DNA of 64,000 nt, from positions 105,436-169,435 of the forward strand of contig NZ_QHKO01000010.1 of assembly GCF_003260125.1 (NCBI RefSeq). The letters are read 5' to 3'. A model generated the notes under the pieces. It made no database searches, was not told the origin of the DNA, and was given only the letters and a program-made list of their open reading frames with translations. The position numbers and the translations under genes were made by a program. Origin of the DNA: Lujinxingia litoralis (GTDB taxonomy: Bacteria > Myxococcota_A > Bradymonadia > Bradymonadales > Bradymonadaceae). Of the stretch, positions 54,409-64,000 are shown one piece after another (the stretch's first letter is position 1; every line of letters begins with the position of its first letter).

Positions 54409-56268
54409 ATGACCTTATTTCGACAGATTGGCTCGCTCTTTGATCGCCGACAGCGCCGACAGCTCGGCGGCCTCTTCGCCCTGATGCTCGTCGGCGCCGG
54501 CTTTGAAGCCCTGGGCGTGGGCATCGTCATGCCCTTTATCTCGCTGCTCAACGACCCCACCCAGGCCTACCAGATGCCCGGCGCTCAGACCCTGCTGAGC
54601 TCCCTGGGCATCTCCTCGGCCAACGGCATCGTGATGGCCGCCGGGCTGACCCTGCTCTTGACCTTCGTGATCAAAAACGCCGTCCTCGGCCTGATGTATC
54701 ACCTGAAATTTCGCTTCGTCTTCGACAACCAGGTCCGCCTCTCCCGACGCCTCTTCGGTGCCTACCTGTACAGCCCCTACGCCTTTCACCTCCATCGCAA
54801 CAGCGCCCAGCTCCTGCGAAACGTCAACGAAGAGGTGCGCTTAAGCTTTGTCCACGTAGTCATCCCCCTGCTCACCCTGGCCGTGGAGCTGATGGTGGTC
54901 TGCGTGATCGCGCTCCTGCTGGCGGCCGTCGAACCCCTGATCGCCCCGGTGGCCATGCTCAGCTTCGGGCTGGTCAGCTACGGCTTCTACCGCTCGGTAC
55001 GCCAGAAATCGACGCGCCTGGGCAAGGCCCAGCAACACCACTCCGGGCAGATGATCCAGTGGGTCAACCAGGGCCTGGGCGGCGTCAAAGAAGCCCAGCT
55101 TTTGGGCGTGCAGGACTTCTTCCTGGACACCTACACCGCCCACAGCACCCGCTACGCCCGCGCCATGCGCTTTCACTCGTTTATCAAAGAGATCCCGCGC
55201 CATGTGATCGAGACCCTGGGCCTGGCCGGCATGATCCTGGTGGTGCTGATGCTCATCGCCCGCGGCCAGCCCCTGACCCAGATCCTGCCGGTGCTGGGCC
55301 TCTTTGCCATGGCCGCCGTGCGCATGATGCCCTCGTTAACCCGCATCATCGCCGCGCTGACCAGCATCCGCCACTTTCGCCCCAGCGTCGACGTGATCGC
55401 CGGCGACCTGGCGGCCCTCAACGCCTCGGCGTTCGACGCCACCGACACCGACACAGCCCCGCCCCACGGCCCCCGCGACAACCCTCGCCCCCTCACCCGG
55501 GAGCTGCGTCTGCACCAGGTCAACTACACCTACCCCGAGAGCGGAGAGCCGGCGTTGCGCGAGATCGACCTCCGCATTGAACGGGGGCAATCCGTGGCCT
55601 TCGTCGGCCCTTCCGGCGCCGGCAAAACCACCTGTGTGGACCTGATCCTGGGCCTGCTCCCTCCCGACCAGGGCCAGGTCCTGGTCGACGGACAAAACAT
55701 TCACGCCGAATTGGAACGCTGGCAGGCCAACCTGGGCTACATCGCCCAGCCGGTCTACCTGATGGACGATACCATCCGGCGCAACATCGCCTTTGGCCTG
55801 CCCGACGCCCACATCGACGATGACGAGGTCTGGCGCGCCCTCCACGACGCCCAGCTCGCCAGCTACATCTCTGCACTTCCCGAGGCCCTGGACACCACCA
55901 TCGGCGAAGGCGGCGTGCGCCTCTCCGGCGGCCAGCGCCAGCGCTTAGGCATCGCCCGCGCGCTCTACCGCCGCCCCGATCTCCTGGTGCTCGACGAGGC
56001 CACCAGCGCGCTGGACAACACCACCGAGCGCGAGATCACCCGCGCCATCGATCGCCTCTCCGGCCAGATGACCCTGATCATCATCGCCCACCGCCTGAGC
56101 ACCGTACGCCACTGCGATCGCCTCTTTGTCCTGGACCAGGGCCGCCTCATCGATCAGGGCACCTACGACGAGCTGGCCGCCCGCTGTCCCACCTTCCAGC
56201 AAATGGTCCAGGCCGCCCACCAGCCGCCCACCGCCCTGCCCGGCGCCCGCCAGCTGAGGTTAAAATGA
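54409..56268 (+). CDS. PglK-like ABC lipid-linked oligosaccharide flippase
   Basis: The ATG at 54409, with GGGGGGACCG upstream, gives 619 residues: a six-helix exporter domain (about 15-330) beginning LMLVGAGFEALGVGIVMPFI, as in PglK, then an ABC ATPase. The ATPase has Walker A (FVGPSGAGKTTCVDL), signature (LSGGQRQRLGIARAL), Walker B (LLVLDEATSALD) and H-loop (IIAHRLSTV). PglK half-transporters flip undecaprenyl-pyrophosphate oligosaccharides. No Wzx is seen in the window, so this is the probable flippase for the glycan. It overlaps the next gene as ATGA. Confidence 0.88.
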   Translation: MTLFRQIGSLFDRRQRRQLGGLFALMLVGAGFEALGVGIVMPFISLLNDPTQAYQMPGAQTLLSSLGISSANGIVMAAGLTLLLTFVIKNAVLGLMYHLKFRFVFDNQVRLSRRLFGAYLYSPYAFHLHRNSAQLLRNVNEEVRLSFVHVVIPLLTLAVELMVVCVIALLLAAVEPLIAPVAMLSFGLVSYGFYRSVRQKSTRLGKAQQHHSGQMIQWVNQGLGGVKEAQLLGVQDFFLDTYTAHSTRYARAMRFHSFIKEIPRHVIETLGLAGMILVVLMLIARGQPLTQILPVLGLFAMAAVRMMPSLTRIIAALTSIRHFRPSVDVIAGDLAALNASAFDATDTDTAPPHGPRDNPRPLTRELRLHQVNYTYPESGEPALREIDLRIERGQSVAFVGPSGAGKTTCVDLILGLLPPDQGQVLVDGQNIHAELERWQANLGYIAQPVYLMDDTIRRNIAFGLPDAHIDDDEVWRALHDAQLASYISALPEALDTTIGEGGVRLSGGQRQRLGIARALYRRPDLLVLDEATSALDNTTEREITRAIDRLSGQMTLIIIAHRLSTVRHCDRLFVLDQGRLIDQGTYDELAARCPTFQQMVQAAHQPPTALPGARQLRLK

Positions 56269-57668
56269 GCGCCCCGATCCCCATCCTCTTCCCCGTCGAG
56301 ACGATCAACCGCGAGCTCGACTTTCGCCTGGTCATGGCCGCCCTGAGCGCCCGGGCCCACAACCGCATCTACATCGGCCTGCACGAAACGCTGATGCGCC
56401 TGTGCCGCCACCTCGACCACGGGGTCTACCTGGGTAAAAACGCCATCCGGCCCCACTTCCCCGACCGCCTCGACGACTATCACCTCCTAAAGTCCCGCCA
56501 GTTCTGCTTCGTGCACCTGGACACCGAGGGGGCCGTCTACCCGGGCACCGAAGAGCGCTGGCGCCAGGTGCTCCACAGCCGCCTCCACCCCGACCACCTG
56601 GCCGGCGATGACTACGTGCTCACCTGGGGCGACTTTCAGCGCGACACCTACCGGATGCGCGCGCCAAACCTGGCCGACCACATCCTGACCACCGGCCACC
56701 CCGGCTTTGACCTCTACCGTCCCGACTGGCGCCCCTACTTCGAGGCCGACGCCCGAAAACAGCGCCAGCGCTACGGCGACTTCATCCTGGTCAACACCAA
56801 CCTGGCCCGCACCAACAACCGCATGGGTCGCGACTTCGTCTTCAGCTCCTACAACGGCTTTGACCCCGACTCCCCGGCCAGCCGCCGCCACACCATCGAG
56901 AGCTGGGCCCGCCAGACCGAGCAGCTCAGCCGCTTTGTGCGCCTGGTCCACGAACTCAGCCAGCGCTTTGGCCACCAGTCCATCGTGCTCCGCCCCCACC
57001 CCTCCGAAGATCCGGCCCTCTATGAGCGCATCTTCGCCGGCCTGCCCCACCTGCATGTGCTCCACCAGGGGCCGGTGGCGCCCTGGCTGCTGGCCTGCCG
57101 CTGCCTGATCCACGATGGCTGCACCACCGGGCTGGAGGCCCACCTGGCCGGACGCCCGGTGATCAACTTCCACCCCGACGACTCCCGCGGCCCCGACGCC
57201 CTCTTTTTACCCAACCTCTTCGGCCAGCACTGCACCTCGATCGAGGAGGTGCTCGACGCGGTGGCCTCCCTCACGCGGCGCCCCCGCCGGGAGCTGCCTC
57301 CGCGGCCGGCCACTCCTCCCTCCGATCCCCGCGCGCTGGCGCTGCTGCACAACTTCCGCGGCGAAGCCCTGCCCCTGATCCTGGAGGTGCTCCAGCAGGC
57401 CCAGCGCTCGCTCTCCCCTCAAGGGGCTCCCTCCGACGCGCTCCTCTATGCCGAGGAGCTCGCCGGCCAGGTGGTCGAGCGCACCAAAGCCCTGGCGCGC
57501 CCCCTCTCCCACCGCCACCGGGTGGCCAACGCCTACGCCCGGGGCAAGTTCCCCGGCTTCGATCCCCGCGACATCGCTCGCCGACTGGCCCGGGTCCAGG
57601 CGCTGATCGGGCGCTCGGTACGCCACCGGGTGTTCAGCCCGGGCCTGCTTGTGGTGGAGGCCCCTTAA
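56265..57668 (+). CDS. Surface carbohydrate biosynthesis protein (TIGR04396-like, GT-B fold)
   Basis: The 467-residue protein resembles the poorly characterised surface-carbohydrate proteins related to CDP-glycerol/Kdo-type transferases. The supporting motifs are VLTWGDFQRDTYR, HPGFDLYRPDWRPYF, VLRPHPSEDPALYERI and HDGCTTGLEAHLAGRPVINF, typical of a C-terminal nucleotide-sugar site. Its start overlaps the flippase stop (ATGA) and its end overlaps the opposite kinase gene by 4 nt. The exact acceptor is unknown. Confidence 0.8.
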   Translation: MSAPIPILFPVETINRELDFRLVMAALSARAHNRIYIGLHETLMRLCRHLDHGVYLGKNAIRPHFPDRLDDYHLLKSRQFCFVHLDTEGAVYPGTEERWRQVLHSRLHPDHLAGDDYVLTWGDFQRDTYRMRAPNLADHILTTGHPGFDLYRPDWRPYFEADARKQRQRYGDFILVNTNLARTNNRMGRDFVFSSYNGFDPDSPASRRHTIESWARQTEQLSRFVRLVHELSQRFGHQSIVLRPHPSEDPALYERIFAGLPHLHVLHQGPVAPWLLACRCLIHDGCTTGLEAHLAGRPVINFHPDDSRGPDALFLPNLFGQHCTSIEEVLDAVASLTRRPRRELPPRPATPPSDPRALALLHNFRGEALPLILEVLQQAQRSLSPQGAPSDALLYAEELAGQVVERTKALARPLSHRHRVANAYARGKFPGFDPRDIARRLARVQALIGRSVRHRVFSPGLLVVEAP

Positions 57669-60298
57669 ACGCGATCCTCGGAGGCGCGCCGCCCCGACTC
57701 AATGGCCTGGCGCAGATCGTGGAGCAGCTGCTTCTTCACAAAGCCGCCCTTCTTGAGGATCCGCGTCACATCCCGGCTTAAACGCTCCCGATCGCGGGCG
57801 TCGAGATCGGCGGCCGAAAACACGATCACCGGGATGTCGGCGGCCTCCGGGCGACGACGCAAACGCTCCAAAAGCCCGAACCCGTCGAGACGCGGCATCA
57901 TCAGATCGAGCAGGATCGCGCTGGGCGCGGCGCCCCCGTCGATGAAGTCCAGCGCCTCCAGCCCGTCGCAGGCCCCCAGCGTCTTCCAGCCCCCGCCGCG
58001 GATCGTGCGTATCAGAAGCTCGCGGGTGGCATCGTCATCTTCCACCACCAGCACCGGCCCCACCCCCGGTGAGGCCACATGAGCGTGCAGCACCCGGGAG
58101 AGTTCGTGGCGATCGACGGGCTTGGTCAGGTAATCGGCCGCCCCCAGGGAGAGGCCCACGTTCTTCTCGCTGACAATCGTGACCATCACCACCGGGATCG
58201 CGCTCAGCTCCCGATCTTCTTTGAGCCGGCGGAGCACATCCCAGCCGTCGACCTCGGGCATGAGCACATCCAGGGTGATCACATCGGGGCGCACCGACCG
58301 CACCACCTCCAGGGTGTCTTCTCCCCCCAGGCAGGTGTGCACGCAGAAGCCCTGGCGGGGCAGGTAGCGCTTCATCAGCTGATGCACCGTGGGATCGTCG
58401 TCGATCACCAGCACCCGCGGTCCCCCCTCCGCCGCCGGGCTCTCCTCGACCAGCTCCTCGTCCAGCTCCGGGCCCTCCTCCCGGGCCTCTTCGGTGGCAC
58501 GCTCCTCGTGCGGGGCCTCCGCGGAAACCACCACCTGCTCCTCGTCGTCGAAGTCCAGCGGCAGGATCACGCGAAAGGTCGAGCCCTCCCCAACCTGGCT
58601 CTCCACCTCGATGTCGCCCCGCATCAGCTGCGCAAAATGCTGGCTGATCGTCAGCCCCAGCCCGGTGCCCCCGTACTCCCGGGTGGTGGAGTCGTCGGCC
58701 TGGCGAAACGCCTCAAAGAGCGCCTGGAGCTTCTCCGGCGGGATGCCGATGCCGCTGTCGATCACCTCAAACACGCAGCGCTGCTCCGGATGCTCGACCA
58801 CCCGCACCTCGATGGTGCCCTCTTCGGTGAACTTGGAGGCGTTCGACAAGAGATTGATCAGCACCTGGCGCAACTTCATGCGATCGGCACGCACGACGTC
58901 TGGAGCCTGGTTCAGGCTCACCTGAAGCGTGTTCTTATTTTTGGTGACCACCGGCATGATCGTGTCGGTGACCTCCTCCAGAAGCTCCCGCACATCGATG
59001 GTTTCCACGTACACGTCCATCTTGCCGGCTTCGACCTTGGCCAGGTCCAGCACCTGGTTGATCAACCCGAGCAGGTGGCGCCCGGCCTTGCCGATCTTGG
59101 TGATGTCGGGGCGCAACCCCTCGGCGTCGACGCGCTCAAACTCCTCGAGGTCATCCAGGATCAGCTCGCTGTAGCCGATGATCGCGTTGAGCGGCGTGCG
59201 CAGCTCGTGGCTGATGTTGGCCAGAAAGCGACTCTTGGCGTGATTGGCCTCCACGGCCTGATCCCGGGCGATCTTAAGGCTCTCCTGAAACTCCCGACGC
59301 TCGGTGATGTCGCGCAGAATCGCCACAAAGCGCTCCTCCTCACCGATCCGCGTCAACGAGAGCTCGGCCGGAAAAGACGCGCCCTCGCGCCGCCGGGCCA
59401 CCGTCTCGTGACCGCGCCCCAGCCAGGCGCTGAGCCCCTCGCCATGCTCCCGCGCCTCCTGAAAGAGCCCCTGCTCCGGCGTCTCCTCCTGCGCGGCCTC
59501 CTCAAAGCCACAGGCCGGCAACGAGGTCTTCACCCGGGGCAGCAACGACCAGAAATTCACCCGCCGCAGCTCCGTCGAATCGTAGCCCAGCAGCTGGAGC
59601 GCCGCGGCGTTCACCCGCCCCACCCGGCCCTCTTCGCTCAGCGTGAGGATGCCGTCAGGCGCCGCATCAAAGATCGCCCGGGTCTGCGCCTCGCTGCGAC
59701 GCACCTCGGCCACCGCCCACTCCTTGATCGTCTCGTAGGTCAGGGTGAGCACCATCACGGCGGCAAACATCCCGATGACCAGGCTCATCTCCCAGATCAG
59801 CTGCGTGGTGTTAAGCCAGATCCCCTGAGCCGGCGCCCCGCGGATCAGATCCACATAAAAATACGCCGTCGTCGCCGACATGATCACCAGCCAGGCCAGC
59901 GCCGAGCGCTTACCGGCGATCAGCGCGGCAAACATCGCAAAGACCACCTGCCAGATCAGCACCGCCAGCCCCAGCTCCCGCGAGGCCACAAAGGCAAAGA
60001 GCGCAAACCCGCAAAAGGTCAGCCAGTTGCCCACCACCACCAGGGGCACCCGCGCCTTCATCAGGAAGGGCCCGGCCACCACCCCCAGCGTGGCAAAGAT
60101 CGTGGCGATCGACTCCGCCGTGGAGCCCGTCACCAGGTAGAGGATACTCGCGTACACCGGGCCAAAGACCGCCAGCGCAAAGGAGAGCGCCACGACCACC
60201 CGCGCCCGAAAGAGCTTGGTCGAGTCTTCCAGCGCCTCTGCCGGCATAAAGCGCCGCACCGCGCGCTCCAGCCATCCTACCGAGTCCGCGTCCATCAT
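57665..60298 (-). CDS. Hybrid histidine kinase with two receiver domains
   Basis: The 877-residue protein has about six N-terminal transmembrane helices (about 35-195), a PAS domain (about 205-335), HisKA with H364 in FLANISHELRTPLNAIIG, and HATPase (N box NLLSNASKFTEEG, G boxes DSGIGIPPEKL and GGTGLGLTIS). Two REC domains follow, with phospho-Asp D677 (TLDVLMPEVDG) and D798 (LLDLMMPRLDG). There is no output domain, so phosphate must pass to another protein. The C-terminal EDDD and FVKKQLL regions fit REC folds. The signal is unknown. Confidence 0.92.
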   Translation of the reverse strand: MMDADSVGWLERAVRRFMPAEALEDSTKLFRARVVVALSFALAVFGPVYASILYLVTGSTAESIATIFATLGVVAGPFLMKARVPLVVVGNWLTFCGFALFAFVASRELGLAVLIWQVVFAMFAALIAGKRSALAWLVIMSATTAYFYVDLIRGAPAQGIWLNTTQLIWEMSLVIGMFAAVMVLTLTYETIKEWAVAEVRRSEAQTRAIFDAAPDGILTLSEEGRVGRVNAAALQLLGYDSTELRRVNFWSLLPRVKTSLPACGFEEAAQEETPEQGLFQEAREHGEGLSAWLGRGHETVARRREGASFPAELSLTRIGEEERFVAILRDITERREFQESLKIARDQAVEANHAKSRFLANISHELRTPLNAIIGYSELILDDLEEFERVDAEGLRPDITKIGKAGRHLLGLINQVLDLAKVEAGKMDVYVETIDVRELLEEVTDTIMPVVTKNKNTLQVSLNQAPDVVRADRMKLRQVLINLLSNASKFTEEGTIEVRVVEHPEQRCVFEVIDSGIGIPPEKLQALFEAFRQADDSTTREYGGTGLGLTISQHFAQLMRGDIEVESQVGEGSTFRVILPLDFDDEEQVVVSAEAPHEERATEEAREEGPELDEELVEESPAAEGGPRVLVIDDDPTVHQLMKRYLPRQGFCVHTCLGGEDTLEVVRSVRPDVITLDVLMPEVDGWDVLRRLKEDRELSAIPVVMVTIVSEKNVGLSLGAADYLTKPVDRHELSRVLHAHVASPGVGPVLVVEDDDATRELLIRTIRGGGWKTLGACDGLEALDFIDGGAAPSAILLDLMMPRLDGFGLLERLRRRPEAADIPVIVFSAADLDARDRERLSRDVTRILKKGGFVKKQLLHDLRQAIESGRRASEDRV

Positions 60299-60472
60299 CT
60301 AAAACACCTCATACTGCACACTCACCAGGGAGCGGCGGCTCAACAACATCGGTCCCTCCCCGGGCCAGGATCTCCGGGGCGGCGGCTCGACCGCGGGGTC
60401 GAGCACCAGAAATTCAGGGAAAAAACGCGCCGGCCCGCCCATACGGGGATCAACCGGGGCGACGCACGCTCC

Positions 60473-62107
60473 TTAGAGATACTCCAGCTGCGGGAGTCCC
60501 ATCTTAAAGCGCAGCGCATCCAGGGCCCGGGCCGGCTTAAAGATCACCGGCTCCTCCAACTCGTAGAGCCGGCACAACCCCAGCCGCCAGCCCTCTCGCC
60601 CCAGAATGCCATTGACCGCCCGGCGCGCCGCCTCGTTGGCCGACTCCATCGTGGCCAGATCCGTGGTGGTCCGCACGTAGTCGCTGGCCAGAAAGAGGTT
60701 CTCAATCTGGGTGGAAGCCTCCGGCCGATAGCGCAGCGAGCCCACCGTATTGAGCAAGAGCGGCTCGGTATTACGGGTCGGCTCTCCGGCGTTGATCTCG
60801 ATGGTCGGTGAGAGGAACCAGGTGATGATGTCGGCCGGGTCCAAAAAGATGGTGCCGGTATCGTTGAGGCGAGCGGTGATCTGCGCCCAGACCTCCTCCT
60901 TGATCTCCTCGGCCGTGCACTCCTTCGCCGGCTTTCCGTAGAGCACCCCGGGGGTGTTCCAGTCCGAGATGCACAGCGAGAGGATCCCCTGCACATCGCC
61001 CTCCCCGTACTCCGAGAGGTCGACATCCTCCCAGAAGTTCTGCGAAAAGATCGACGTCAGCGCCCAGGGGCTATCCACATAGAGGATATGCCCGTGGTTG
61101 ATATCGAGGTCCTTGCGCAAAAAGAAGAGGATACCGTTCATCCACCCGGTCTGGAGCTGGTCGAGGGTGGCCAGCATCGGATCTCTGGCGGCCATCTCGG
61201 CGCTGACCTTCCCGGCCATCGCCTCCACCGGCAGCGCGCTCACAAAGTAGTCGGCCTCCACCCGGTAGCTGGCGCCCCCCTGAGCGATCTGCACCCCGGT
61301 GATGCGCCCGGCGCCCGGGTCGTAATCAAAGGACTCCAGGCTGGCCCCGCGGTGGAAGGTCACCCCGAGCTGGGTGAGGTAGGCCTCCCAGGGGTCGATC
61401 CAGGCCTCGGTGGTGGGTCGGTTGAGGATGGAATCCACGTGAAGCCAGGGCTGCAGGATGCCCAGCATCAGCTGCACATAGATGCGGGCGACGGTGCGCG
61501 AGCTGCTGATCTCGGCCTGCATCGCCACCAGGTCGCGGGTGAGCCCCACCGCCAGAAAGTCGACGTATTCTTTGGACTTGCCATCGGCCTCGACAAAATC
61601 CCACCACGTGATGTTCTCGTACTCCTCGTCGCGCCGCGCCTGCGAGGCCGTCAGAAACTTGAGGACCTTGCGGGCAAAAAAGAGCATCTCGTCGCGCGGG
61701 ATGTTGGCCTCGTTTTTGACGAGCAGCCGGTAGAGCATCTCCCAGTCTTCCAGACGCTCGGGCACGTAGAGCGGGAAGGAGATCTCGGTCATCCCCTCGC
61801 GCGCGGCCATCACGTGGGTGGTCTCGACCAGGTTGTCGTAGACCCCGCGGCGGTTGGTCCCAAAGGGAATGCGCTTCATCGTGTGGAAGATGTGGCGATA
61901 AAAGCTCGGGAAAAACCGAAACCCGTGCTCCCCGGGCAGGGGCTTTCGCCCGCCGGTGGCCGAGTCCGGCACCGGGATGCTGCGGGCCTTGCCGCCGAGC
62001 ACCTCCAGACGCTCATACACGTCGACATCAAACCCGCGCTCGGCCAACTCCTGAGCCGCGCTCATCCCACCGACGCCACCGCCCAGAATCACGACTTTTT
62101 TCGACAT
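60473..62107 (-). CDS. FAD-dependent phytoene-desaturase-like oxidoreductase
   Basis: From the ATG at 62107 the 544-residue flavoprotein starts KKVVILGGGVGGMSAAQELAE (FAD-binding) followed by DVYERLEVLGGKARS. The C-terminal NLFLASDYVRTTTDLATMESANEAARRAV is the conserved second FAD motif of the carotenoid desaturase/amine oxidase family. It has the length of HpnE/zeta-carotene desaturase-type enzymes, with an extra N-terminal HGFRFFPSFYRHIF. Substrate unknown; carotenoid or squalene-type chemistry is likely but no pathway partners are present. Confidence 0.82.
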   Translation of the reverse strand: MSKKVVILGGGVGGMSAAQELAERGFDVDVYERLEVLGGKARSIPVPDSATGGRKPLPGEHGFRFFPSFYRHIFHTMKRIPFGTNRRGVYDNLVETTHVMAAREGMTEISFPLYVPERLEDWEMLYRLLVKNEANIPRDEMLFFARKVLKFLTASQARRDEEYENITWWDFVEADGKSKEYVDFLAVGLTRDLVAMQAEISSSRTVARIYVQLMLGILQPWLHVDSILNRPTTEAWIDPWEAYLTQLGVTFHRGASLESFDYDPGAGRITGVQIAQGGASYRVEADYFVSALPVEAMAGKVSAEMAARDPMLATLDQLQTGWMNGILFFLRKDLDINHGHILYVDSPWALTSIFSQNFWEDVDLSEYGEGDVQGILSLCISDWNTPGVLYGKPAKECTAEEIKEEVWAQITARLNDTGTIFLDPADIITWFLSPTIEINAGEPTRNTEPLLLNTVGSLRYRPEASTQIENLFLASDYVRTTTDLATMESANEAARRAVNGILGREGWRLGLCRLYELEEPVIFKPARALDALRFKMGLPQLEYL

Positions 62108-62288
62108 CACTTACCCACTGCTCAGACTACGATGACCACTGCGCGGGCGCACATTATGCGCGCGCTGCACACATCACTGAATGAAGGGAGCGAAGCTTAA
62201 CCCTGTCCCCCGAGCGGAGCAATAAAGGTTTTTGAATGCCTGGAAGGGGAGCCCGCAGGCTGTCGGCGCTTGCCGTCCGCACACCTTT

Positions 62289-63833
62289 TTACCGGGGCGG
62301 ATCGTACTCCGCGCTCAGCCACATCCCGAGTTCGAGTCGCGAGTAGCCCTCAAACTGAACCAAATAACGCCCGGCTTCCAGCCGGCTCCAGAAGCGCTCT
62401 CCTCCGAAACCCTGCTTACTCCGCAGGGGCGCACTCGGGTCGTCGATGTCATACAGGTACACATCCACATCCGCGGCGCTGGCGTACTCAAGTTCCCCCC
62501 CCGCCCCGCTGGCCGAGATCGTCACCCCGGTGGGTTCCCGTACGTTGAGCAGAACGTACTCGCTGCGACGTGCGCCGAGCCTCTCTTTATACTCTATTTG
62601 GACGCCCTGGGCTCCGGGATAGGCCTCCCAGATGGCCAGGGGTTCCTTGACCTCGACGTGCACCTCGGCCTCATAAAGCGGCGTCCCTGCGGCCGGGGTA
62701 AGCCGGGCCTCCACCGAGTCCCCTTCCTCCAGGTACAGGGCGTACTCCACCGCCCCCTTCGTATACGACTGCTCTCCCACCCCGGGGACGTCATCATCGG
62801 TGATTACCGGCGTCCCCCCTTTACGAATCTCCAGCTGGGCGGGAGCTCCCGCCCAGTTTCGGTGATAGGCCACCATAATCTGACCGGGCGCCCCCTCCTC
62901 CTCGGCGCGCAACTGCGCCTCGGGCGCCATCGCCTCAAGCGCGCGGGCGCTGACCCGATACCACCCGTAGTTGTTGGTATGGTTATTCAGATCCACGTGA
63001 ACCTGAGGCTCCTCCTCGAGATTCACCACCCGGCGCAGCACCGGATTGCGGCGTATCGGGATGCTCCGAATACGCAGATCGGAGCTCGCCAGGGGAGCGA
63101 TATCCCCGAGGGTCATCGTCAGGGCAAAGTAGGGGTGTCCATCGTCATGAAACGCCTCGACCTGCAGCCCCACAGGCCCTCCCTGCCCCTCTTCAAGCTG
63201 ATAGAGCGAGCGCTGCACGTTAAGAAAACGCTCCTCTCGAACCGGCCCATCCACCGGCAGCGCACGCGGCGCCGGGGGAGCAAGGGTCTCGATCACCCCC
63301 ACAAAATGAGCGTCCTCCCCACCACTGGTCAACCTGTCTGCCGCCACATCACTCTTGACCCCGCTGTACACACGCAGGGAATACGTCCCCTCACGAGGCA
63401 GCAACATCACCCGGCGAGCGACCCCATATTCCTCCCGATTCGTGAGGCTCCAGCGGGTGTACCCGTGGCCCTCCCCCACTCGAAAGGTCGGCCAGGCCAT
63501 CCCGCGCGAGTACACCGTAATCGCCACCCACTGCCCTGGCTCTCCCTCAAACGTAAAGGTGGGCGGAGGGCTCTCGTTGAGCATCGTGCCCCCAAAAATC
63601 ACCTGCTCTCTGGGCGCAGGCAGCACGATCTCTGCGTCCGACTCGCCAGTCCATTCCACCTCCACCCGGTCGGCCAGATCGTCGGTGATCGCACGCATGG
63701 AGGGACACTCGCCCCGGGCGCACTCCGAACCAAAGCCCCCTTCGCCGCCACAGCCCGACACCACCACGGCAGCGAGCATCAGCATCCCCAGAGCCCGGAC
63801 CACCCGTTTCCGCTTCATGTCCACGTATCGCAT
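62289..63833 (-). CDS. Hypothetical lipoprotein with PPC-like domains
   Basis: The ATG at 63833 follows AGGGGAGCGCG; later and earlier ATGs in frame lack a ribosome site. The 514-residue product has the lipobox AVVVSGC. A repeated beta-rich pattern (FTFEGEPGQWVAITVYSRG, VMLLPREGTYSLRVYSG, then FWSRLEAGRYLVQFEGYS) resembles bacterial pre-peptidase C-terminal (PPC) domains. No catalytic domain is seen, so it is probably a structural or binding outer-membrane protein. Confidence 0.78.
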   Translation of the reverse strand: MRYVDMKRKRVVRALGMLMLAAVVVSGCGGEGGFGSECARGECPSMRAITDDLADRVEVEWTGESDAEIVLPAPREQVIFGGTMLNESPPPTFTFEGEPGQWVAITVYSRGMAWPTFRVGEGHGYTRWSLTNREEYGVARRVMLLPREGTYSLRVYSGVKSDVAADRLTSGGEDAHFVGVIETLAPPAPRALPVDGPVREERFLNVQRSLYQLEEGQGGPVGLQVEAFHDDGHPYFALTMTLGDIAPLASSDLRIRSIPIRRNPVLRRVVNLEEEPQVHVDLNNHTNNYGWYRVSARALEAMAPEAQLRAEEEGAPGQIMVAYHRNWAGAPAQLEIRKGGTPVITDDDVPGVGEQSYTKGAVEYALYLEEGDSVEARLTPAAGTPLYEAEVHVEVKEPLAIWEAYPGAQGVQIEYKERLGARRSEYVLLNVREPTGVTISASGAGGELEYASAADVDVYLYDIDDPSAPLRSKQGFGGERFWSRLEAGRYLVQFEGYSRLELGMWLSAEYDPPR

Positions 63834-64000
63834 CGCGCTCCCCTTAGACGTCAGGGGCCTCTTTCGGGCCCGCTTTTCCTGTGAGTGAGCGCCTGGCATT
63901 ACCCCTTTCGGGTGGTTTTGCCAGTCTCCTGCCCCTGCGGGCATTCACCTGACGCCTCTCCGGGGGGCTCACCTCCCCCCTCTTCCACCCCACTCCCGCC

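Noticed and set aside
58079..60811. Very long open frame (910 codons) opposite the hybrid histidine kinase gene
   Set aside because: It is antisense to a gene with clear kinase and receiver motifs. Its product is low-complexity and H/R/Q/L-rich with no domain, an effect of high third-position GC.

Overview
The window is a high-GC chromosomal segment from a Gram-negative bacterium. Type II (lipobox) signal peptides are frequent, there are several multi-domain sensor kinases, and one locus holds three tandem-DsbA thioredoxin proteins. Together these suggest a deltaproteobacterial-type lineage, perhaps Myxococcota or Bradymonadales. That placement is inference from gene content; there is no rRNA here to confirm it. 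I see no phage, insertion sequence or CRISPR array.

Layout. 0-7 kb: a truncated NYN-domain gene, glyoxalase I, a membrane PAS histidine kinase, dodecin, and a class II photolyase overlapping a SRPBCC-epimerase fusion. 7-12.3 kb: a GT4 glycosyltransferase, then four same-strand genes encoding E1-alpha, E1-beta, a lipoyl/PSBD/PglD-type acyltransferase chimera and a PglC-type phosphoglycosyl transferase. 12.4-18 kb: an ATP-grasp enzyme, a DUF218/ElyC-like protein, rfbD, ChaC, a lipoprotein and a YidD-domain lipoprotein. 18-20.6 kb is RNA-rich: tRNA-Val and two tRNA-Asp genes with promoter and terminator, a CAU tRNA, a zinc-ribbon coiled-coil gene and rnpB (RNase P RNA). 20.6-27 kb: lipoproteins, a pyrimidine nucleoside phosphorylase, two Hsp20 proteins and an MgtC/DUF4010 membrane protein. 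27-32 kb: three tandem-DsbA proteins with seven thioredoxin-fold domains in total. 33-57.7 kb: a large surface-polysaccharide region. 57.7-64 kb: a hybrid histidine kinase, a phytoene-desaturase-like flavoprotein and a lipoprotein.

How the genes fit together. The polysaccharide region carries most of a Wbp-type route to UDP-2,3-diacetamido-glucuronic acid: a WbpA/TviB-like 6-dehydrogenase, a WbpB-like oxidoreductase, a WbpD-like acetyltransferase and a WbpE-like aminotransferase. It also has UDP-glucose dehydrogenase plus UDP-glucuronate 4-epimerase, and the dTDP-rhamnose genes rfbA, rfbB and an rfbC-like gene (rfbD lies 35 kb away). A PglF/CapD-type dehydratase, a PglK-like ABC flippase, a Wzy/ligase-like protein with TPRs, a Wzc-type tyrosine kinase and several glycosyltransferases complete it. 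A polysaccharide deacetylase and a formyltransferase overlap each other.

The best candidate for an undescribed system is 8268-12292. There the catalytic domain of a 2-oxoacid dehydrogenase E2 appears to be replaced by a NeuD/PglD sugar acyltransferase, with dedicated E1 subunits upstream and a phosphoglycosyl transferase downstream. I infer that an acyl group made from a 2-oxoacid is passed from lipoyl-lysine straight to an amino sugar nucleotide, bypassing CoA.
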